Assembly (NCBI GenBank): GCA_002491565.1
Contig: DKWE01000050.1
Span: 15,318-79,317 of the forward strand
Direction of reading: 5' to 3'
Source: Lachnospiraceae bacterium UBA7160
GTDB lineage: Bacteria > Bacillota > Clostridia > Lachnospirales > Lachnospiraceae
DNA: 64,000 nt
Shown piece after piece: positions 61,517 to 64,000 of the stretch. Both the position numbers and the translations under genes were made by a program. The notes beneath the pieces were generated by a model. It was not told the DNA's origin, did no database searches, and saw nothing but the letters and a program-made list of their open reading frames with translations. Positions within the stretch are counted from its first letter, which is position 1. Every line of letters starts with the position of its first letter.

Positions 61517-61981
61517 TCAGGACAGTGCATACAGCCGGGCGGGATCGACCTGAAAGTCGGGGCCGCACTCCGGGTTGCATTCCTTGTACTTTTGATAGCA
61601 GTAGGCAATGATGCTCTTGCGCGTGACGATCCCGATGAAGATTCCGTTGTCATCGATGACCGGGATAAAGTTCTGATTCATCGAGGTCATCACAAGATCC
61701 TCAATGTTGCAGTTGACATTGACCGGCTGATTGTCACGCTTCCGGTGGATTTGCCTGAGAAAAATATCCTCCGCCTCGTGTAGATTCGAAGCATGACGCT
61801 CCTTCAGCTCCCAGAGGATGTCCCCCTCGGTCAATGTCCCGATGTATGTCCCCCGCCGGTTGATAATCGGCACTGCACTATACTTATGGTATTCCATCTT
61901 TTCCAGAGCCTGCCGGAGTGTATAATCCTCGTACAAAAACATAACGCTATTCTTGGGAACAAGATAAAATAGTATATTCAT
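61517..61981 (-). CDS. CBS-domain pair protein
   Basis: 154 aa from the ATG at 61979-61981; an ATG two codons earlier (61987) is nearly as good relative to AAAGGAG. Two CBS motifs fill the protein: SVMFLYEDYTLRQALEKMEYHKYSAVPIINRRGTYIGTLTEGD and a second ending MNQNFIPVIDDNGIFIGIVTRKS. CBS pairs bind adenine nucleotides (AMP, ATP, SAM, c-di-AMP in some) and act as energy or signal sensors. No effector domain is attached and no partner gene is adjacent. Own promoter upstream. Confidence 0.85.
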   Translation of the reverse strand: MNILFYLVPKNSVMFLYEDYTLRQALEKMEYHKYSAVPIINRRGTYIGTLTEGDILWELKERHASNLHEAEDIFLRQIHRKRDNQPVNVNCNIEDLVMTSMNQNFIPVIDDNGIFIGIVTRKSIIAYCYQKYKECNPECGPDFQVDPARLYALS

Positions 61982-62043
61982 AGTCATGATACTCCTTTTG
62001 CAGCTGTCTGGCACAGGCCAGACAGTTTTCTTTTGTCCCCTTG

Positions 62044-62072
62044 ATTCTAGCATATTACACAAATGGATTCAA
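62044..62072 (-). promoter_or_regulatory. Promoter of the CBS-domain gene
   Basis: Minus strand TTGAAT (62067-62072) and TAGAAT (62044-62049), 17-base spacer with TATGC before the -10 box. Confidence 0.6.
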
Positions 62073-62143
62073 TATATCTGCAAATTTTTATACTTTTTTA
62101 AGGAAAAGTTGTTACGGTTCATGCCTCTCTACACAAGCGAACT

Positions 62144-62170
62144 ACAGACCAGCCGCTTCGTGTCTGTCGG
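62144..62170. repeat. Short intergenic repeat, copy 2
   Basis: ACAGACCAGCCGCTTCG followed by TGTCTGTCGG; matches the copy at 52428-52454 with two differences. It lies just past the stop of the HAAS/DUF4097 gene. Confidence 0.5.
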
Positions 62171-62220
62171 GGCTGTAAATGACTGCTTTTATCTGTGGTT
62201 GTGAATATACGAATCCCAAT

Positions 62221-63207
62221 TTACTCCGTAAACTCAATTTGGATGCGTCCATTGTGTGTTTTTGCGATCAGCGACTTGCTGCGGTCCGGCTCGTATACGT
62301 TGTCGAGATTGTTAAAGCCGTTTCGCGTGGTACTGCTGATATTGTAGTCATTTTGTGCGCCGATGATCGTCGCACTCACGATTCCGTTGCAGGTCTGCAG
62401 CTGAATCTGGTCGCTGGTCAGCTCACGGCCGGTCACTGCGCCATTCTGCGTGGACAGGGAAAGCTTCTCCGGGAAATTGCATGATTTTGCGGAAATCAGT
62501 CCGTTACCGGCAGCAGCCTCGATCCGGTTCCCCATCAGGTTCGAGAGCTCGATCTTTGCATTTCCGGTCTGGATCTGCAGATCGCTGACCTGGCAGTTCT
62601 CGATGCGGATCATACCGTTGTGGCTTGCGATTTCTCCTCTGGAAAGGTTGCCAAGTCCTGCCGCCCGGATTGTTCCGTTTGAGGTGGTCAGGTACAGGTT
62701 CCCCGCAAAGTTCATCGGCATTTCCAGGATAAGGATGTTGAAATCCAGGAACCAGTTCAGCCAGCTCAGCGGGAGACGTCCGGATTTGCGCTCATGCCGG
62801 AAGAAAAATACGCCGGCCTTTTCTTCGAATGTAACTTTGTCCTGTCCGTCGCGCGGTTTAAAATAGACGCGCACCGGGCCGTCCTCAACCGTGCGGACGC
62901 GGATGCGCAGGTTCTCCGTCTCAACACGAACCGTGTGGATCAGCTCCGAGGACTCATAATTCTGCTGTTTTTCCTCGCGGCTTCCACTCTTTGCCGTGTA
63001 GACGACCAGTCCGCCATATTCAGCGCGGATCTTCTTGGCAACCTCCTCCGGGGAGTCGAATTTAGCCAGGATCTCTTCCTCTGTGTACCCCTGATCCATT
63101 CCATCGTAGATCAATTCCTCATAAAAATCCTCAATCTGCTTCAGATCCTCACCTGGCAGATCAATCAGCTGAAACTTCAGCTTCTTCAGATATTCTTCCT
63201 TTTTCAT
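62221..63207 (-). CDS. HAAS domain plus DUF4097 beta-repeat protein
   Basis: 328 aa. Residues 1-65 (EEYLKKLKFQLIDLPGEDLKQIEDFYEE, then EEILAKFDSPEEVAKKI) form the HAAS/DUF1700 helical domain, which is usually encoded next to PadR regulators. From ~90 the DUF4097 putative-adhesin beta helix appears as recurring N-G or G-N turns (SNGTIRA, HNGMIRI, TGNAKIEL, GNGLISA, QNGAVTG, CNGIVSA, HNGRIQI) about 20 residues apart. There is no signal peptide and no evident membrane helix, so it may be cytoplasmic. It overlaps the PadR gene by four bases (ATGA) and so depends on it for translation. Confidence 0.8.
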   Translation of the reverse strand: MKKEEYLKKLKFQLIDLPGEDLKQIEDFYEELIYDGMDQGYTEEEILAKFDSPEEVAKKIRAEYGGLVVYTAKSGSREEKQQNYESSELIHTVRVETENLRIRVRTVEDGPVRVYFKPRDGQDKVTFEEKAGVFFFRHERKSGRLPLSWLNWFLDFNILILEMPMNFAGNLYLTTSNGTIRAAGLGNLSRGEIASHNGMIRIENCQVSDLQIQTGNAKIELSNLMGNRIEAAAGNGLISAKSCNFPEKLSLSTQNGAVTGRELTSDQIQLQTCNGIVSATIIGAQNDYNISSTTRNGFNNLDNVYEPDRSKSLIAKTHNGRIQIEFTE

Positions 63208-63782
63208 GCTTCCACTCCCTCCTGACTGGCGTTCTCAGAATGTTCCATATCCTGTGTTCCGAGGACCGCTGCTTCTTCTGTTGCTTTTGCTTGCGACTCT
63301 GCCTTGGCGGCTTCTTTCATTGCTTCGGCCGCAGTCTCTGAAGTCTTAGCGGCTTCCTTAGTTGCTTCAGCAGCAGCTTCCACTGCATTAGTCGTTTCTA
63401 CCGTTGATCCGGCTATCGTCTCCGCTGCCGGGACCGTTTTCTCTGTTGTTACAGATGGCTCCTGAGGCATTTTAGAATTCTGCTGATCAATAAAATGATA
63501 CATCCGCCGCAGCTCATCCCATTCGGAAAGGAAGCAGTCGATTTTCTTCTGTCCTTCCGCTGTGAGCTGGTAATACTTGCGCATCCTTCCGTTGTATTCC
63601 TCGCGGTAGGTCGTAAGACTTCCGTTTTGTTCCAGACGCTTCAGAATCGGGTATAAGGTGGATTCAGAAATCTCCACACACTGTTCCAGCTCCTGGATAA
63701 TCAGATATCCGTAAGACGGTCCCTGCTTTAGCACGGCCAGGACACACACCTCAAGGATTCCCTTTTTTCTCTGTACATCCAT
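63204..63782 (-). CDS. PadR-family regulator with a long Ala/Glu-rich tail
   Basis: 192 aa. Residues 1-105 are a standard PadR winged helix (KKGILEVCVLAVLKQGPSYGYLI, SESTLYPILKRLEQNGSLTTY, GRMRKYYQLTAEG). The remaining ~85 residues are low-complexity and rich in Ala, Glu, Thr and Lys with two near-repeats, AAEATKEAAKTSE and AAEAMKEAAKAES. This is unlike ordinary PadR proteins of ~110 residues; it may form a long single helix. PadR proteins usually repress their own operon in response to stress or a ligand. First gene of a two-gene operon. Confidence 0.85.
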   Translation of the reverse strand: MDVQRKKGILEVCVLAVLKQGPSYGYLIIQELEQCVEISESTLYPILKRLEQNGSLTTYREEYNGRMRKYYQLTAEGQKKIDCFLSEWDELRRMYHFIDQQNSKMPQEPSVTTEKTVPAAETIAGSTVETTNAVEAAAEATKEAAKTSETAAEAMKEAAKAESQAKATEEAAVLGTQDMEHSENASQEGVEA

Positions 63783-63801
63783 GCGATTCCCTCCTATCTC
63801 T

Positions 63802-63856
63802 ATTGCTATGCAATGTATACTATACGTACTATACTATTCATTACAAAGTATGTCAA
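63802..63856 (-). promoter_or_regulatory. Promoter and probable operator of the PadR operon
   Basis: Minus strand TTGACA (63851-63856) and TATAGT (63828-63833), 17-base spacer. The -10 box is part of an ACTATAC-GT-ACTATAC direct repeat (63819-63834), and an ATTGC-TAT-GCAAT inverted repeat follows at 63802-63814. ATGTATAC resembles the ATGT half of PadR boxes. Self-repression at this site is the simplest reading. Confidence 0.6.
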
Positions 63857-63886
63857 CCCCTTTCTTGAACTTTTCCAGAATTCTAC

Positions 63887-63915
63887 TTAACAAACAGCCG
63901 ATTGTGTGATAAGAT
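63887..63915 (+). promoter_or_regulatory. Promoter for a gene beyond the right edge
   Basis: TTAACA (63887-63892) and TAAGAT (63910-63915), 17-base spacer. The remaining 85 bases show no start codon with a ribosome site. Confidence 0.45.
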
Positions 63916-64000
63916 GATACAAAAGTCAACAGGAAAAACGATCAAAGGTTCCTGTTTACGGCTATCCCGGCCGCAGACAATCAAAGACCCCGCTGCAAGC

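Noticed and set aside
63285..63400. Tandem repeat or CRISPR-like array in the PadR gene
   Set aside because: The repetition encodes the Ala/Glu tail in frame; units are short, imperfect and have no spacers. No CRISPR array was seen anywhere in the window.

Overview
The window reads as chromosomal DNA of a Gram-positive, low-to-mid GC anaerobe of the class Clostridia, most likely a Lachnospiraceae-type gut bacterium (inference). The pointers are a PolC-type replicative polymerase, NAD-dependent DNA ligase, Firmicutes-style GGAGG ribosome sites before nearly every gene, strong TTGACA-N17-TATAAT promoters, MATE and aromatic-acid-exporter family transporters, and YqeG and DUF815 genes. There is no intact insertion sequence, prophage or CRISPR array. 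Most of the window is well-packed housekeeping DNA; short accessory or decaying stretches lie at 1-3850 and 27.2-30.6 kb.

Layout. 1-1768: two flavodoxin-family oxidoreductases (one cut by the window edge) and a membrane-domain/flavodoxin fusion. 1881-2084: the decayed tail of an SRAP (YedK/HMCES) gene. 2309-5216: an aromatic-acid-exporter family protein, a doubtful small ORF, then a structured leader (guanidine-IV riboswitch candidate) before a MATE pump. 5309-9189: glutamine synthetase and a convergent hybrid sensor kinase, separated by a rod-like hairpin that has its own promoter (possible small RNA). 9533-13069: a four-gene phospholipid operon (PAP2, flippase-like protein, PssA, Psd). 13199-17063: an exopolysaccharide-initiating sugar transferase, an SsuBC-like ABC pair and QueH. 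17244-27172: argH, asd, topB, a beta-helix protein and a topoisomerase IV pair (parE, parC).

27.2-30.6 kb holds a mosaic pseudogene, tRNA-Gly(CCC), a nucleotidyltransferase, tRNA-Pro(GGG), an HPr protein and several hairpins. 30638-43445 is a long same-strand block: pheA, a DUF815 ATPase, ppx/gppA, ppk, ispG, polC, yqeG. Next come an SH3-domain membrane protein, a D-amino acid aminotransferase with a terminator-like hairpin at its predicted transcription start, a pseudouridine synthase, ligA and metA, then a metQ-metN-metI methionine importer and a secreted protein. 53751-59263 is a two-component system divergent from a three-gene ABC exporter, matching the layout of the Bacillus linearmycin-resistance locus lnrJK-lnrLMN; a 20-bp palindrome sits between the two promoters. 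The right end carries trpS, an RluA-type synthase, a CBS-domain protein, and a PadR regulator overlapping a HAAS/DUF4097 gene.

Functional themes. Methionine and threonine-family metabolism appears in asd, metA and metQNI; polyphosphate turnover in ppx and ppk; phosphatidylethanolamine synthesis in pssA and psd; DNA topology and replication in topB, parEC, polC and ligA; and envelope-stress or drug-efflux control in the Lnr-like cluster, the PadR operon, the MATE pump and the hybrid kinase. The least explained parts are the non-coding structures: 3720-3815, 6757-6901, 17140-17202, 29233-29389, 30456-30498 and 45605-45639.
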